A stretch of DNA of 64,000 nucleotides from NCBI RefSeq assembly GCF_001423105.1, contig NZ_LMNV01000002.1, positions 1,532,242 through 1,596,241 of the forward strand, written 5' to 3'. The notes beneath the pieces were generated by a model. That model worked only from the letters and a program-made list of their open reading frames with translations, did not search any database and was not told the origin of the DNA. This document shows, one piece after another, positions 9,033 to 17,784 of this stretch. The number at the start of each line of letters is the position of its first letter. Position 1 is the stretch's first letter. A program made the translations under genes and the position numbers. The stretch is from Frondihabitans sp. Leaf304. Lineage in GTDB: Bacteria; Actinomycetota; Actinomycetes; Actinomycetales; Microbacteriaceae.

Positions 9033-9728
9033 ATGAATCGGACTGATCGTCTGTACGGCATCGTGGAGGAGTTGCGGGCGTTCTCACCGCGGCCGCGAAG
9101 CGCGCGTCGCCTTGCGGAACGGTTCGAGGTATCGGTCCGCACTATTGAGCGAGACCTCTCCGCGCTGCAGCAATCGGGTCTGCCGATCTGGGCCGAGCCT
9201 GGCCGGACTGGTGGGTTCGTCATCGACGCGTCAGCGACGCTCGGCCCCGCCGGGTTCACGTTGGACGAGGCCCTTGCGGTGCTGGTCGGACTCGCGACGC
9301 TCGGTCACAGTCCGTTTCGGCAAGCTGCTCACACTGCTGCCCGAAAAATGCTGGCGGTCATGCCGAAAGAGGACGCGTCACGTGCCAGAAGACTCGCTTC
9401 ACGGGTGCATTTCCTGGAGAGCGAGAACGACGCGGTTGTGCCGGCTGAGTTTGCGGCGGCCCTTCGCAGCGACCGTGTTGTGAGGCTTCGATACCAGGCC
9501 GCCAGCGGTGCGGATTCCACCCGAAGCGTTGAACCGTTGGGGGCGATCGAAAAGGACGGGCAGTGGTACTTGATTGCCTGGTGCCGACTTCGCGAGGGCG
9601 TGCGAGCGTTTCGGGGAGACCGGATGCTCTCGATCGAGGTGACCGACGAGCGGCCCCCGCGGCGCACCCTTCGATCCGAGGACCTTTCGATAGCTTACGG
9701 ACGGCTACGGCCCGTCGTGGACGACTGA
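9033..9728 (+). CDS. HTH-WYL (YafY-type) transcriptional regulator
   Basis: 231 residues. N-terminal winged helix: RLYGIVEELRAFSPRPRSARRLAERFEVSVRTIERDLSAL (DeoR/HTH_11 type). Residues ~140-210 form a WYL domain, with the characteristic GQWYLIAWCRLREGVRAFRGDRM. WYL regulators sense small ligands or nucleic acids. The VOC gene 96 bp downstream on the same strand is the obvious candidate target or partner. ATG 9033 was chosen over an upstream GTG because the HTH starts immediately after it. Confidence 0.9.
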   Translation: MNRTDRLYGIVEELRAFSPRPRSARRLAERFEVSVRTIERDLSALQQSGLPIWAEPGRTGGFVIDASATLGPAGFTLDEALAVLVGLATLGHSPFRQAAHTAARKMLAVMPKEDASRARRLASRVHFLESENDAVVPAEFAAALRSDRVVRLRYQAASGADSTRSVEPLGAIEKDGQWYLIAWCRLREGVRAFRGDRMLSIEVTDERPPRRTLRSEDLSIAYGRLRPVVDD

Positions 9729-9824
9729 CCCGAGGCGCAAGACGTTCGGAAACACCGACAGGACGATGTCGCGAAGACCGATAAAGCTGAAGCCTTCACC
9801 TCATCAACACCCCTGAAGGAACTT

Positions 9825-10199
9825 ATGCCGTTCGCATCCATCCGCATCATCACCGACAACGTCGACGACCTCGTTGCTTTCTACGAGAGAGTCACCGGAC
9901 AACGGGCGGAGCGTCCCGCACCCGTGTTCGCGCAGTTCAGCGGCCCGGGTGCGAACCTCGCGATTGCCGGTGCCGCCACCGTCGCGATGCTCGACGGAGC
10001 ACTGACCCCTGCGACGAACCGATCCGTGTTCATCGAGTTCGAAGTTGCGGACGTCGACGTCGACTTCGCCGCCCTCCAGCTCAAGGCCGAGGACGTAGTC
10101 CTTGAACCGACAACGATGCCGTGGGGCAACCGCTCCGCGCTGGTCCGCGACCCCGACGGAAACGTCGTCAACCTGTTCAGCAAGCCCGTCGGGATCTGA
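9825..10199 (+). CDS. VOC (glyoxalase/bleomycin resistance) family protein
   Basis: 124 residues, a single vicinal-oxygen-chelate domain with two beta-alpha-beta-beta-beta halves: SIRIITDNVDDLVAFYERVTG and VFIEFEVADVDVDFAAL, then the family end SALVRDPDGNVVNLFSKP. VOC proteins are metal-dependent lyases, dioxygenases or resistance proteins; no substrate can be assigned. Probably regulated by or with the adjacent WYL regulator. Confidence 0.88.
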   Translation: MPFASIRIITDNVDDLVAFYERVTGQRAERPAPVFAQFSGPGANLAIAGAATVAMLDGALTPATNRSVFIEFEVADVDVDFAALQLKAEDVVLEPTTMPWGNRSALVRDPDGNVVNLFSKPVGI

Positions 10200-10242
10200 G
10201 GGGCGCCCGGTAGCCGATCGGCTGATGAGTCGGGTTTGCAGG

Positions 10243-10488
10243 CTAGCCGCCGTTAGCCTCACGGATGCTGTCCGAGATCGACCTAAGGAAGCCGTAGAAG
10301 AGGTCGTTGAGCCCTTGCCATAGTCCCGCAATGATGATCGCGCCTAACGCTGCACAGATCAGCGCAAAGAGGAGCAGGAATCCGAGAAGGAGAAAGGCTG
10401 ATCGCTGTTTCTTGGGGGCAACCACCTCACCGTTTTTGGCGCTGAACAGCTGACCCATTGGATCCTGATCTTTGCCCGCATTACGCAT
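10243..10488 (-). CDS. Small single-pass membrane protein
   Basis: 81 residues from ATG 10488. A polar N-terminus with KKQR precedes one long hydrophobic segment (residues ~37-60, AFLLLGFLLLFALICAALGA) and an amphipathic end FYGFLRSISDSIREANGG. A longer ORF extends upstream to 10929, but that extension looks non-coding and overlaps a plus-strand coding trace. Function unknown. Confidence 0.6.
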   Translation of the reverse strand: MRNAGKDQDPMGQLFSAKNGEVVAPKKQRSAFLLLGFLLLFALICAALGAIIIAGLWQGLNDLFYGFLRSISDSIREANGG

Positions 10489-10587
10489 GAACAAATCATC
10501 AAACCTCGTCCAACCAACAACAAGAGCTACTAGTGCCCTCGGCCGCAGCAGCAGATCGGCTAGCGAGACGCGACATAGGCTCGGACC

Positions 10588-10945
10588 ATGACTCATGGGG
10601 AGAATTGGTTTGAGAAATTCATGCGCCGCGGCCGTACCGTGCCCGGCCAACAGAACGGGCTTCGGGATGAGCACATCCGGAACGGATCGAGCATCGCTGT
10701 AGGCGACGCACTCAAGTGGGAGGTGCACGACGCATTCGGAGACTAACCGGGCGTGGGTGGAGCGAGCTGGAGAACACGTCTGGCTTGTGGATAACGAACG
10801 CACCCCGCGTTTGGACGACTTCATGACGCTTTGGGGCACCGATCCCGTCGTCCACCGGGTCGCTCTCCGTAGGGACGGCCCGCTACGAATCGAGCCGGTG
10901 GAGGACGTCTTGCTCAGCGAGCTCAACAACCGCGGCGGCGAATGA
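10588..10945 (+). pseudogene. Frameshifted small hypothetical gene
   Basis: Frame 1 from ATG 10588 encodes MTHGENWFEKFMRRG..ALKWEVHDAFGD and stops at 10746. A neighbouring frame, open from about 10704, continues with ETNRAWVERAGEHVWLVDN and RTPRLDDFMTLWGTDP to the stop at 10945. The two parts read as one ~118-residue protein when joined near 10738, suggesting a frameshift, either a real lesion or a sequencing error. Alternatively they are two small ORFs (GTG 10757 for the second). No family recognised. Confidence 0.4.
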
Positions 10946-11177
10946 GGGTGCCTCCTATGGCCGGAGGGCGATGGTCTATCGAGATAACTCGAACAGCAGA
11001 TGGGACGCCTTCCGGTGGGTGGAGCAATTACCCCGTCCCGCTCATTCGAGGAGCGGACATCACGAAGCGATCCTTCTCCCCTAAGCCAAACCCCGGGTAG
11101 TTTTCTATCCGTATTGGACTACGAAAGCGCAAGTTGAGGGTTTACCTGCTGTTCGGAACTATCTGGGGGAGAAGATC

Positions 11178-12506
11178 TTGAAGGTCATGAAGCGCCGAGA
11201 CGGCCTGAGCCAGGAGAACGAGATTTCTGGCGGACCGCGTCATGGGCAGCTCCATCGAGTTCACCCGTTGGCATCCGCTGCCAAAGGAATAGCTGTCGTC
11301 GCCGCTGTGGCCTTAGCCAGCACTTCGTCCGTTGCTGCCATTGCGACCTGGAAAGCCTTCGATGAGGCAGCACCTTCCATACCGTTCACGGCAGCCGCAC
11401 CGTCGGGCAAAGTAGCCGCGACTACCCCACCCCTCACAGCCTATGAAGGGGAGGTGAACATGCTTGTCGTCGCATCAGACACCAGGACGGGACAGGGAGC
11501 CGGGTTTGACGATGCTGCCAATCAAGCAGCCAGCTCCGGTGTTGGCCAAAACGACACCAACCTGCTCATCCACATTAACCAATCGCACACAAGCATGGCC
11601 GTCATCAGCCTGCCCCGCGATCTCGAAGTCCCCATACCGGCCTGTCAGAACGACGAAGGCGGAACTACACCAGCCAGTCCCCAGGATATGCTGAACACCG
11701 CCTTGGGGCGTGGAGGTGAGAAGCTCGGCCTTCAATGTGTCGCCGCAACTGTTGCTGGCCTTACCGGGGTCCAGATCAACTACGCCGCGTCCGTAAAATT
11801 CGACGGCGTGGTCAAGATGACGACAGCCGTCGGCGGTGTCACCGTGTGCCTCGCGACGCCGTTGATCGATCCCAATACCGACCCGCCATTGAACATCACC
11901 AAGGCCGGCAATCACACCTTCGTGGGAGCAGAAGCCGGCGCGTTTCTCCGAACCCGCCACGGCGTCGGCTTCGGCGGGGACACCGCACGGATCAGCAACC
12001 AGCAAGTCTTCATGTCGGCACTGATGCGCAAAATCGTCAACGGCGGCACCCTCAGCAACCCTGTCAAGCTCTACAGCTTGGCAACCGCTGCTCTGCAGAA
12101 CGTCCAAAAATCATCGAGCCTCGACACCGGCACTCTTGTGAAGATCGCCACGGCAGTGAAAAGCATCGGGCTCGACAACATCGTGTTTCTGCAGTACCCC
12201 AGCCTTGACGACCCAACCAACCCAAATCGGCTCATTCCGGACTCCAACGGGGTCTCTGCGCTGAAAGCGGCCCTTGCTAGCAATCAAGCCATCCAACTGT
12301 CCCCAGACAGTCTCGGGCAATCGGCCACCCTCAACACCACTCCCGCGGCAAGTCCTGCTGCAAGCCCCACCGCAAAACCCTCGGCCAGGCCCAGTGCCAG
12401 CAATCCGAAGACGCCAACGCCCTCACAGGCGACAGCGGTCCTCCCCGGTACGGCTACCGGCCAGAACGCGTCCCAAGAGACCTGCACCGCGAAGAAGACC
12501 TACTGA
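11178..12506 (+). CDS. LytR-CpsA-Psr (LCP) family cell-wall glycopolymer ligase
   Basis: 442 residues. After a cytoplasmic N-terminus there is one membrane anchor (~residues 34-60), then the LCP domain: NMLVVASDTRTGQG with the acidic Asp, TNLLIHINQSHTSMAVISLPRDLEVPI with the conserved Arg-Asp, and FLRTRHGVGFGGDTARISNQQVFM near its end. LCP enzymes transfer teichoic-acid-like or arabinogalactan-type polymers from lipid carriers to peptidoglycan on the outer face of the membrane. The tail is Pro/Ala/Ser/Thr-rich and ends TCTAKKTY. The likely start is TTG 11178, just after a GGGGGAGAAG ribosome binding site; ATG 11187 is the alternative. Confidence 0.9.
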   Translation: MKVMKRRDGLSQENEISGGPRHGQLHRVHPLASAAKGIAVVAAVALASTSSVAAIATWKAFDEAAPSIPFTAAAPSGKVAATTPPLTAYEGEVNMLVVASDTRTGQGAGFDDAANQAASSGVGQNDTNLLIHINQSHTSMAVISLPRDLEVPIPACQNDEGGTTPASPQDMLNTALGRGGEKLGLQCVAATVAGLTGVQINYAASVKFDGVVKMTTAVGGVTVCLATPLIDPNTDPPLNITKAGNHTFVGAEAGAFLRTRHGVGFGGDTARISNQQVFMSALMRKIVNGGTLSNPVKLYSLATAALQNVQKSSSLDTGTLVKIATAVKSIGLDNIVFLQYPSLDDPTNPNRLIPDSNGVSALKAALASNQAIQLSPDSLGQSATLNTTPAASPAASPTAKPSARPSASNPKTPTPSQATAVLPGTATGQNASQETCTAKKTY

Positions 12507-12791
12507 GGCTTCCTGACCCGTCTGCCGCCGAAATACAGTGCGTCACGTGCAACACCGAGGATCGTCCCTGAAGGGGTGTGCCGCACTGCTTCAGGGTAGT
12601 CAGCACCGCCCACGGCTGCTCCTCCCCGAAATGCAGACCTCGAATAACTGGCCGTGCCGACACTGCCCGTCTCGATAGCCGATCGCTGGCCGGGCAGCGC
12701 CACGGAATGCCCGCTTGCTAGTTGCTCGGATCATCGCGGCGGGGACACGCGTTCTTGAAACCGTTCTTGACCCTTCCGATTGCTTCGCGTA

Positions 12792-13331
12792 TCAGCCGGT
12801 GAGCAGCAGTGCGCGGAGTCGGGCGCGGGCACGGCTGTAGCGGCTCCGAGTGGTGGCGGGGCGCTGATCGAGGAGGGCTGAGCACTCGGCAAGCGTGAAG
12901 CCGTCCCAGTGCACCAGGGTGACGAGCTCACGATCGGCGGGTTTTAGCCGTGCCAGCGCAGCGAGCAGGGCATCGGTACGCTGGTCCAGATCTGGGCGGT
13001 ATGGATGCCCGCTCAATCCGGCACCGTGGCCTTTAACTAGAAGTTGCTCACGCAATTTAGTCCCGAGGGCCGCCTGCCGTTGCACTCCTCGCCGATGGGT
13101 CGCGAGAGTCTTGTGAGCGACGCCGAATAGCCACATGCGCGCTTGGGTCTCGTCGACGGGGATGCTGGACCGCCGCCGCCATGCGACAACCATCGTCTGG
13201 CTGAGCAGATCGGAAGCGTCTTCGATCGGGTCGACGCGGCGCACGAAGTAGGCCAGCAGGAGGGGCGATTCGCGGCGCAGCAGTTGCTCGAGGTCGAGGG
13301 TCGACGGCTCCGCGGTCTCGACGCTCACCAT
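12792..13331 (-). CDS. ECF-type RNA polymerase sigma factor
   Basis: 179 residues. Region 2: LLLAYFVRRVDPIEDASDLLSQTMVVAWRR and ARMWLFGVAHKTLATHRR. Region 4: LLAALARLKPADRELVTLVHWDGFTLAECSALL and TTRSRYSRARARLRALL. The last residues end right after region 4, so no sensory extension. The start ATG 13331 overlaps the stop of the upstream membrane-protein gene by 7 nt, so the two are translationally coupled. In most ECF operons the sigma gene comes first and the anti-sigma second; here the order is reversed. Confidence 0.88.
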   Translation of the reverse strand: MVSVETAEPSTLDLEQLLRRESPLLLAYFVRRVDPIEDASDLLSQTMVVAWRRRSSIPVDETQARMWLFGVAHKTLATHRRGVQRQAALGTKLREQLLVKGHGAGLSGHPYRPDLDQRTDALLAALARLKPADRELVTLVHWDGFTLAECSALLDQRPATTRSRYSRARARLRALLLTG

Positions 13332-13942
13332 GTGTTCTGCGGCGTGCACGACATGCCGTAACCGTTGTAGAGCACTTCGTGGCCGCGGGGGTCGGCCGAA
13401 GTACGGGTGAGTCCGGGCAGTGCCGAGGCTCCCACTTTGTAGAGCTCGGCAGCGATGCGGTCGCCGAAGAGTATCGATCGATCCTCAGCTGTCGTCGCAG
13501 CGTCATGCGCACGGTCGTATGCCGTCTGTCCCACCCGCGACCAGTCATATGACGCGACGGCCGACTCGACCGTCGCCTGCTCCGAACTGTTCAGGTTGCG
13601 AAATTCAAGGAAGGCCTTGCACGTTACCGATGTTCCGTCCGTCTCGACGTAGTCGATGGGCGCGGCCGTCGCGAGCCTCTGCGTTCCGGCCTCGATGCCC
13701 TGAAAGGGTGGTATGCCCAGCTGGGCCGCCGTGACGCTAGCCCCTGCGGTAAGCACGATCGCGCCCGCGGCAACCGCGGCAATGAGGAGGGGGCGGCGAT
13801 GGCGTGTGGGCTTTCCCGGGCCCACGCCGACATGTGCCTTGCTGCTGTACACAAGTCCCGTGGTGGCTTCGTCGATCTCGTCGCCGAGTGGCACCTTTGG
13901 CCTCGCGTGCCAGAGCAGTTCGTCAAGCTCGGTGTCGTTCAT
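13325..13942 (-). CDS. Single-pass membrane protein upstream of the ECF sigma factor (possible anti-sigma)
   Basis: 205 residues. Short acidic cytoplasmic N-terminus (NDTELDELLWHARP), a transmembrane helix at ~50-72 (LLIAAVAAGAIVLTAGASV), and an extracytoplasmic domain with two cysteines (SVTCKAF and MSCTPQ). Starts at ATG 13942 with GGAGG at ideal spacing. Coupling to the sigma factor suggests it controls that factor, but I see no zinc-binding HxxxCxxC motif and no known anti-sigma domain, so the role is inferred from context only. Confidence 0.75.
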   Translation of the reverse strand: MNDTELDELLWHARPKVPLGDEIDEATTGLVYSSKAHVGVGPGKPTRHRRPLLIAAVAAGAIVLTAGASVTAAQLGIPPFQGIEAGTQRLATAAPIDYVETDGTSVTCKAFLEFRNLNSSEQATVESAVASYDWSRVGQTAYDRAHDAATTAEDRSILFGDRIAAELYKVGASALPGLTRTSADPRGHEVLYNGYGMSCTPQNTW

Positions 13943-14253
13943 GATTCCTCCAGTCGTGACCTACACCCAATACATGGCCGGATCGGACAGAAGTGTTGCA
14001 TTCCTACAATCATTTGCTAGCAGCTGGTCCGCCGAGTCGCACCGACTCAGCGGCGGATGAACCGCACTGATGGAGCCGCGATGAACCCCACCGAGGAACA
14101 GAACGCAACTTGTCGGCATCTCACCCCACTGCCGCCTATCCGATCCCAATCACCGCAGGGCTAGTAGCTCTTTATAGAGGTCGCGCACGTGTCGAGGAAC
14201 CTATTGGTTATCGGGCACTGCATTCTGCCTAACTCTTAATGCCTTTACGGGGC
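13943..14253. other. Intergenic region, upstream of the membrane-protein/sigma operon
   Basis: 311 bp without a convincing ORF. It must hold the promoter for the operon on the minus strand. A modest inverted repeat is visible around 14030-14057 (CCGCCGAGTC..GACTC.GCGGCGG). Nothing else recognised. Confidence 0.4.
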
Positions 14254-14649
14254 CTAGCCGCCGTCATCGGGGGTAAGGAGGGCCCCACCGTTGACTTGTA
14301 TCGCCACGGCAAGGCCAATCGCAGACGTGACAAGAACCGCAATGGCGGCCATGGCCCAGCGCGTACCGCGCTTGCCTCGTTCGTGCGGTGCGGCCCGCCG
14401 CAGGATGACGAGTCCGAGCAGGTGTGTGATCACGAGCGGCACTACGCCGAAGATCACAAATATTCCATCGGTCGAGGTGTCACCCGGAGGCGCCTTGGCC
14501 GACTCCGTCACCTGCTCTGTGGAAGCTAGGCCCAGCCACATCCACGCCCCGCACATGATCGCCGTACCCAGCACCGTAAGCGACCAGAACGCGATCACCT
14601 CGGCCTGGCGTCGCCGGCCGCCGATTTGTGACCCCGCCGCGTCGTCCAT
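14254..14649 (-). CDS. Hypothetical membrane protein, three helices
   Basis: 131 residues with hydrophobic segments at about 21-42, 62-83 and 98-120. Polar loops contain no metal or catalytic motif. Start ATG 14649 gives a short basic N-terminus (GGRRRQAE), consistent with an inside orientation. Looks like a small DUF-type membrane protein; no family named. Monocistronic as far as visible. Confidence 0.6.
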   Translation of the reverse strand: MDDAAGSQIGGRRRQAEVIAFWSLTVLGTAIMCGAWMWLGLASTEQVTESAKAPPGDTSTDGIFVIFGVVPLVITHLLGLVILRRAAPHERGKRGTRWAMAAIAVLVTSAIGLAVAIQVNGGALLTPDDGG

Positions 14650-14725
14650 TCACTGATGCTAGGTCCCGGCTGGGCGGTCTTGTTCTGGTCAGCATAGATG
14701 GGAGCATGCGCCGCCAGTCAATTGA

Positions 14726-14938
14726 CTACGGGGCAAGAGCTGGAGCGAGCGGGGGAAGGATCCCGGCGGTGGCTGCGGCGGCACGCGCCACGATGAAAGC
14801 CGGGTCGACAATGTCCCCGCTAGCGATCAGTGAGTCCAAGTCGGCAATGCCGAGTCGCACTGATCGCACATCCTCGGCAGGATTACTCCGATCGCGGTGC
14901 CCGCATGAGAACTGCTCGCATGGGAATGTGCCACCTCA
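14726..14938 (-). pseudogene. C-terminal remnant of an unidentified protein
   Basis: A minus-strand frame without start codon reads CGHRDRSNPAEDVRSVRLG, IADLDSLIASGDIVDPAFI, VARAAAATAGILPP and ends at TAG 14726; it is closed upstream by a stop near 14938. The pattern of a charged helix followed by GDIVDPAFIVARAAA resembles C-terminal tails of NUDIX-type hydrolases, but this is weak. No initiation signal, so probably a relic. Confidence 0.35.
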
Positions 14939-15052
14939 TGAGCGGCGATACAGTTCCAGTGGACACTCATTCTTCAACAGGCATCCGGCGACACGCAGGT
15001 CGGATCAGGGCCTACCAACTGCCACAGATCGGCCACTAGAAAGGCCTTCGCA

Positions 15053-15523
15053 ATGACCACGGCCGAACAAGTCGACACCGTCAGACACGGCAAGCGACGC
15101 CCGTGCGTCCAACGCTCGGCCACGATGGCAACAATAGTGGGCTCGACCATTGTGGCCTCGGCCCTTTACGGAATGACCGGTAGCTGGTCTTGGGCGAGCA
15201 CCATCGAAACCGCATCCGACGGGAGACCGATCACCGCAGTACAGCTCACCGGTGCTGCCACGGGGTGGGGGGAATTGGTCATCCTTGCCCTAGGGGCAGC
15301 CGCGTGGGTTGTCCTCCGAAAGTCTCAAGCTCATCGATCGCTACATCACACCCCTGGCATCGCTCGGCTGAGCACTGATCGTCTGATCGGGTGGATGTGG
15401 CTCTACGTCGCAGCGGTCTGGTTCTTCACAATCGTGCAAGCGGTCGTCGCGATACAACTCGTCCAACATCACATCGTCCCCCCGTTCTTGATCAACGGCA
15501 CGGTCCACCTAACCCACTTATGA
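15053..15523 (+). CDS. Hypothetical membrane protein, three helices
   Basis: 156 residues from ATG 15053. Hydrophobic segments at about 24-45, 70-87 and 113-138, with a Trp-rich third helix (LIGWMWLYVAAVWFFTIVQ). N-terminus basic. No recognised domain. The preceding 400 bp contain only the gene remnant on the other strand. Confidence 0.6.
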   Translation: MTTAEQVDTVRHGKRRPCVQRSATMATIVGSTIVASALYGMTGSWSWASTIETASDGRPITAVQLTGAATGWGELVILALGAAAWVVLRKSQAHRSLHHTPGIARLSTDRLIGWMWLYVAAVWFFTIVQAVVAIQLVQHHIVPPFLINGTVHLTHL

Positions 15524-15795
15524 CCACGCGCACGCGTCTTGCACTTGCGTCCGGTTCGAACGATCGTGTGCGTCGAGCCCATCCCCGTAGCTGCGCGAGT
15601 AGGGACGTCTCGTTAGGTCGGGTCAGTCCGGAATGAATCTCGGTCGGGGATCCGCTACCGGGCGCTAAAACACGCTTCCGCGCGGGCTCGCCGGCACCAT
15701 CCCGGCGTGCTCGCCACTAGGCCCCGTCTGATTTTGTTTGGAACAGCGGTGGTTTGCGGATTGCGATTTACGAGCAATCCGCAGAGTCTGGGGCG

Positions 15796-16320
15796 ATGAC
15801 CGACCTGCTTAACAGCCTGCTGTCAACCCTGGATGAGCAGCGCCGTCGTGTCCTGCAGACACTCGATGGACTACCCGACGAAGCAACGACAGGATCGATG
15901 ATTCCCTCGGGTTGGGCACCACTTGGTGTGATCCGTCATCTGACCATCGACGTCGAGCACTTCTGGTTCCAGGGGGTCGTCGCCGGTGAAGCACTCGACC
16001 TGCCCACGGACGACGATGTGTGGCACCCGACACCGTGGCCCGCCCGACAACTCGTCGTCAACGAGTACCAAGCAGCGGCCGCACGTTCCGATGACATCAT
16101 CCGTGCCACGCCGCTCGACGCACTCCCTTCGACGCAAGCACTGTCCGCCTACCCATGGGCCCCCCGGCGGAGTCTGTTGGCGACGGTACTGCACGTCATC
16201 ACGGAGACGGCCGCGCATGCCGGCCACCTCGACATTGCACGCGAGCTCATCGATGGCCGTCAAAACCTCGTCCTCACTGACTTCACGGGGCCTGACGCCC
16301 GAGGGCTGGATCGGAGCTAA
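15796..16320 (+). CDS. DinB / DUF664 family protein
   Basis: 174 residues with the four-helix DinB architecture: LLNSLLSTLDEQRRRVLQTLDGLP, GWAPLGVIRHLTIDVEHFWF and LLATVLHVITETAAHAGHLDIARELIDG. The predicted metal ligands are the His in RHLTIDVEHFW and the two in ETAAHAGHLD, which fits the family's three-His site. DinB-like proteins include thiol-dependent transferases such as mycothiol S-transferases; the exact substrate is unknown. ATG 15796 is preferred over 15754 because the conserved first helix starts there. Confidence 0.85.
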   Translation: MTDLLNSLLSTLDEQRRRVLQTLDGLPDEATTGSMIPSGWAPLGVIRHLTIDVEHFWFQGVVAGEALDLPTDDDVWHPTPWPARQLVVNEYQAAAARSDDIIRATPLDALPSTQALSAYPWAPRRSLLATVLHVITETAAHAGHLDIARELIDGRQNLVLTDFTGPDARGLDRS

Positions 16321-16501
16321 CTAGGCGCCGTACCCCGGTACCGCCGGCTCTCACCTCGTCGGGATTCGGATTCTGATCGTCGCGCCCTAATCGTCGCGAC
16401 GGTTACCCTGTTCCTTCGCCAAAGCCGTTGACGACGTCCCATGCGGCGATCCCCGTTCAGGACGGCAACCCTCATGTTGCGGGCTCTGCCACGCTGAGTA
16501 T

Positions 16502-16696
16502 GTGATCGCGATCCTTTCCGCTCCGAGCAATCTCGGGCTTCGCCCGCCCGAGCCCGGCAGCGCACCAGGCGCTTCCAAGGCACCCGAGGCACTTCGTGAT
16601 CCCACGCTCGTCGCAGCCGACCACGACCGCGTCGTCACCACCCTCGGCCCGGCGATCCCGTCGGTGCTCGTCCCGTCCGGATCGGCCACCGCCTGA
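16502..16696 (+). pseudogene. Arginase-family N-terminal fragment
   Basis: 64 codons from GTG 16502. The first 35 residues (IAILSAPSNLGLRPPEPGS and KAPEALR) are the typical N-terminus of actinobacterial arginase/agmatinase-like proteins (SNLGLRPP..PG..KAPEALR). The frame then drifts into unrelated sequence and stops at 16696. The metal-binding HxD motifs are absent. It is a decayed 5' end; the rest of the gene is not in the window. Confidence 0.75.
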
Positions 16697-16708
16697 CCAC
16701 TCGTTGCC

Positions 16709-16738
16709 CGTCTCGATCGTCGATCGGCTATCGAGACG
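16709..16738 (-). terminator. Hairpin after the DMT exporter gene
   Basis: CGTCTCGAT (16709-16717) and ATCGAGACG (16730-16738) form a perfect stem ending 2 bp past the stop codon of the minus-strand exporter gene, as expected for its terminator. Confidence 0.6.
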
Positions 16739-16740
16739 CC

Positions 16741-17784
16741 TCAGTGCGTGTGGCGGTGGTGGCTGTCGGGGTAGTGCTCGTGGGTGTGGGTGATCGGCTC
16801 GTGCGTGTGGACGTGGCGGTGCCAGGTGCCCGCCGTGACGGGGTGGTCGTGGGCGTGCTGGTGGTGCTCGTCGTGGTGGTGCCAGTGGTCGTGGGTGACC
16901 TCTTCGTGGGTGTGCTCGTGCTCGTGTCGCTCGGTGAGGTGCAACCAGATCCCGACGGCCATCAGCACGCCCGCGACGACGAGGGGCACCGTCACGGGTT
17001 CGCCGAGCACGATTGCGAGCACTGCGCCGAAGAACGGTGCGACCGAGTAGTAGGCCCCGGCGCGGGCGGTGCCGACATGGCGCAGCGCCACGATGAAGAG
17101 CACGAGGCTCACGCCGTAGGCAAAGAAGCCCACCACCATCGCGGCGGCGACGTTCCCGGCGGCCGGCAGATGAGCGCCCAGGAGGAGAGCCAGGGCGAGG
17201 TTGACGGGACCGGCGACGCCGCCCTTGACGGCGGCGAGCCAGGAGGCGTCGTGGATCGCGACCTTCCTGGTGAGGTTATTGTCGATGCCCCATGCCAGGC
17301 AGGCGCCGACGATCGCCAGCGAGGGCCACGCGCTGCCGAACTCGATCCCCTGAGGAACGGTCAGTACGACGGCGCCGACGACGATGGCGGCCATCCCGAG
17401 CGCGATGCGACGGTCGAAGTTCTCCCGGAACACGAACCAAGCCAGCAGCGCCGTCGCGACGCCCTCGGCGTTCAGCAGCAGCGAGGCTCCCGAGGCGGGC
17501 ATGTTGACGAGTCCGACCAGCAGCAGCACCGGCCCCAGGATGCCGCCGAACAGGATCGCGCCAGCGAGAGGCAGTCGCTCGTCTCGAGCCAGGTGCACGC
17601 GTGGGGAGCGGCGGACTAGGCGGATGAGTCCGAGTCCGAGGCCGGAGCCGACGTAGAGCAGGCCGGCGAGCATGAAGGGGCTGACCGAGTCGAGCAGTAG
17701 CTTCGCCGCTGGCGTCCCTGCCCCGAAGAGCACTGCTGACATTAGGGCGGCCTGGACGCCGCGGCTACGAAGAGCGGTGAGCAC
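16741..17784 (-). CDS. DMT/EamA-family transporter with His-rich cytoplasmic tail (probable metal exporter)
   Basis: 347 residues. Ten hydrophobic helices in two EamA repeats (residues ~10-145 and ~150-285), starting AALMSAVLFGAGTPAAKLLL and GACLAWGIDNNLTRKVAI. The final ~64 residues hold about 25 histidines (HEHEHTHEE, HDHWHHHDEHH), a metal-binding tail. The gene start overlaps the ArsR gene by 20 bp, forming one operon. Together this suggests efflux of a divalent transition metal such as Ni, Co or Zn. Ordinary EamA proteins export metabolites, so the metal role rests on the tail and neighbour. Confidence 0.88.
   Translation of the reverse strand: MLTALRSRGVQAALMSAVLFGAGTPAAKLLLDSVSPFMLAGLLYVGSGLGLGLIRLVRRSPRVHLARDERLPLAGAILFGGILGPVLLLVGLVNMPASGASLLLNAEGVATALLAWFVFRENFDRRIALGMAAIVVGAVVLTVPQGIEFGSAWPSLAIVGACLAWGIDNNLTRKVAIHDASWLAAVKGGVAGPVNLALALLLGAHLPAAGNVAAAMVVGFFAYGVSLVLFIVALRHVGTARAGAYYSVAPFFGAVLAIVLGEPVTVPLVVAGVLMAVGIWLHLTERHEHEHTHEEVTHDHWHHHDEHHQHAHDHPVTAGTWHRHVHTHEPITHTHEHYPDSHHRHTH

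Noticed and set aside
12500-12703. 67-aa minus-strand ORF ending in a protein-like stretch (DYPEAVRHTPSGTILGVARD)
   Set aside because: The tail looks coding, but there is no recognised family, no ribosome binding site, and the first half is low-quality; it may be a remnant but support is too thin for a feature.
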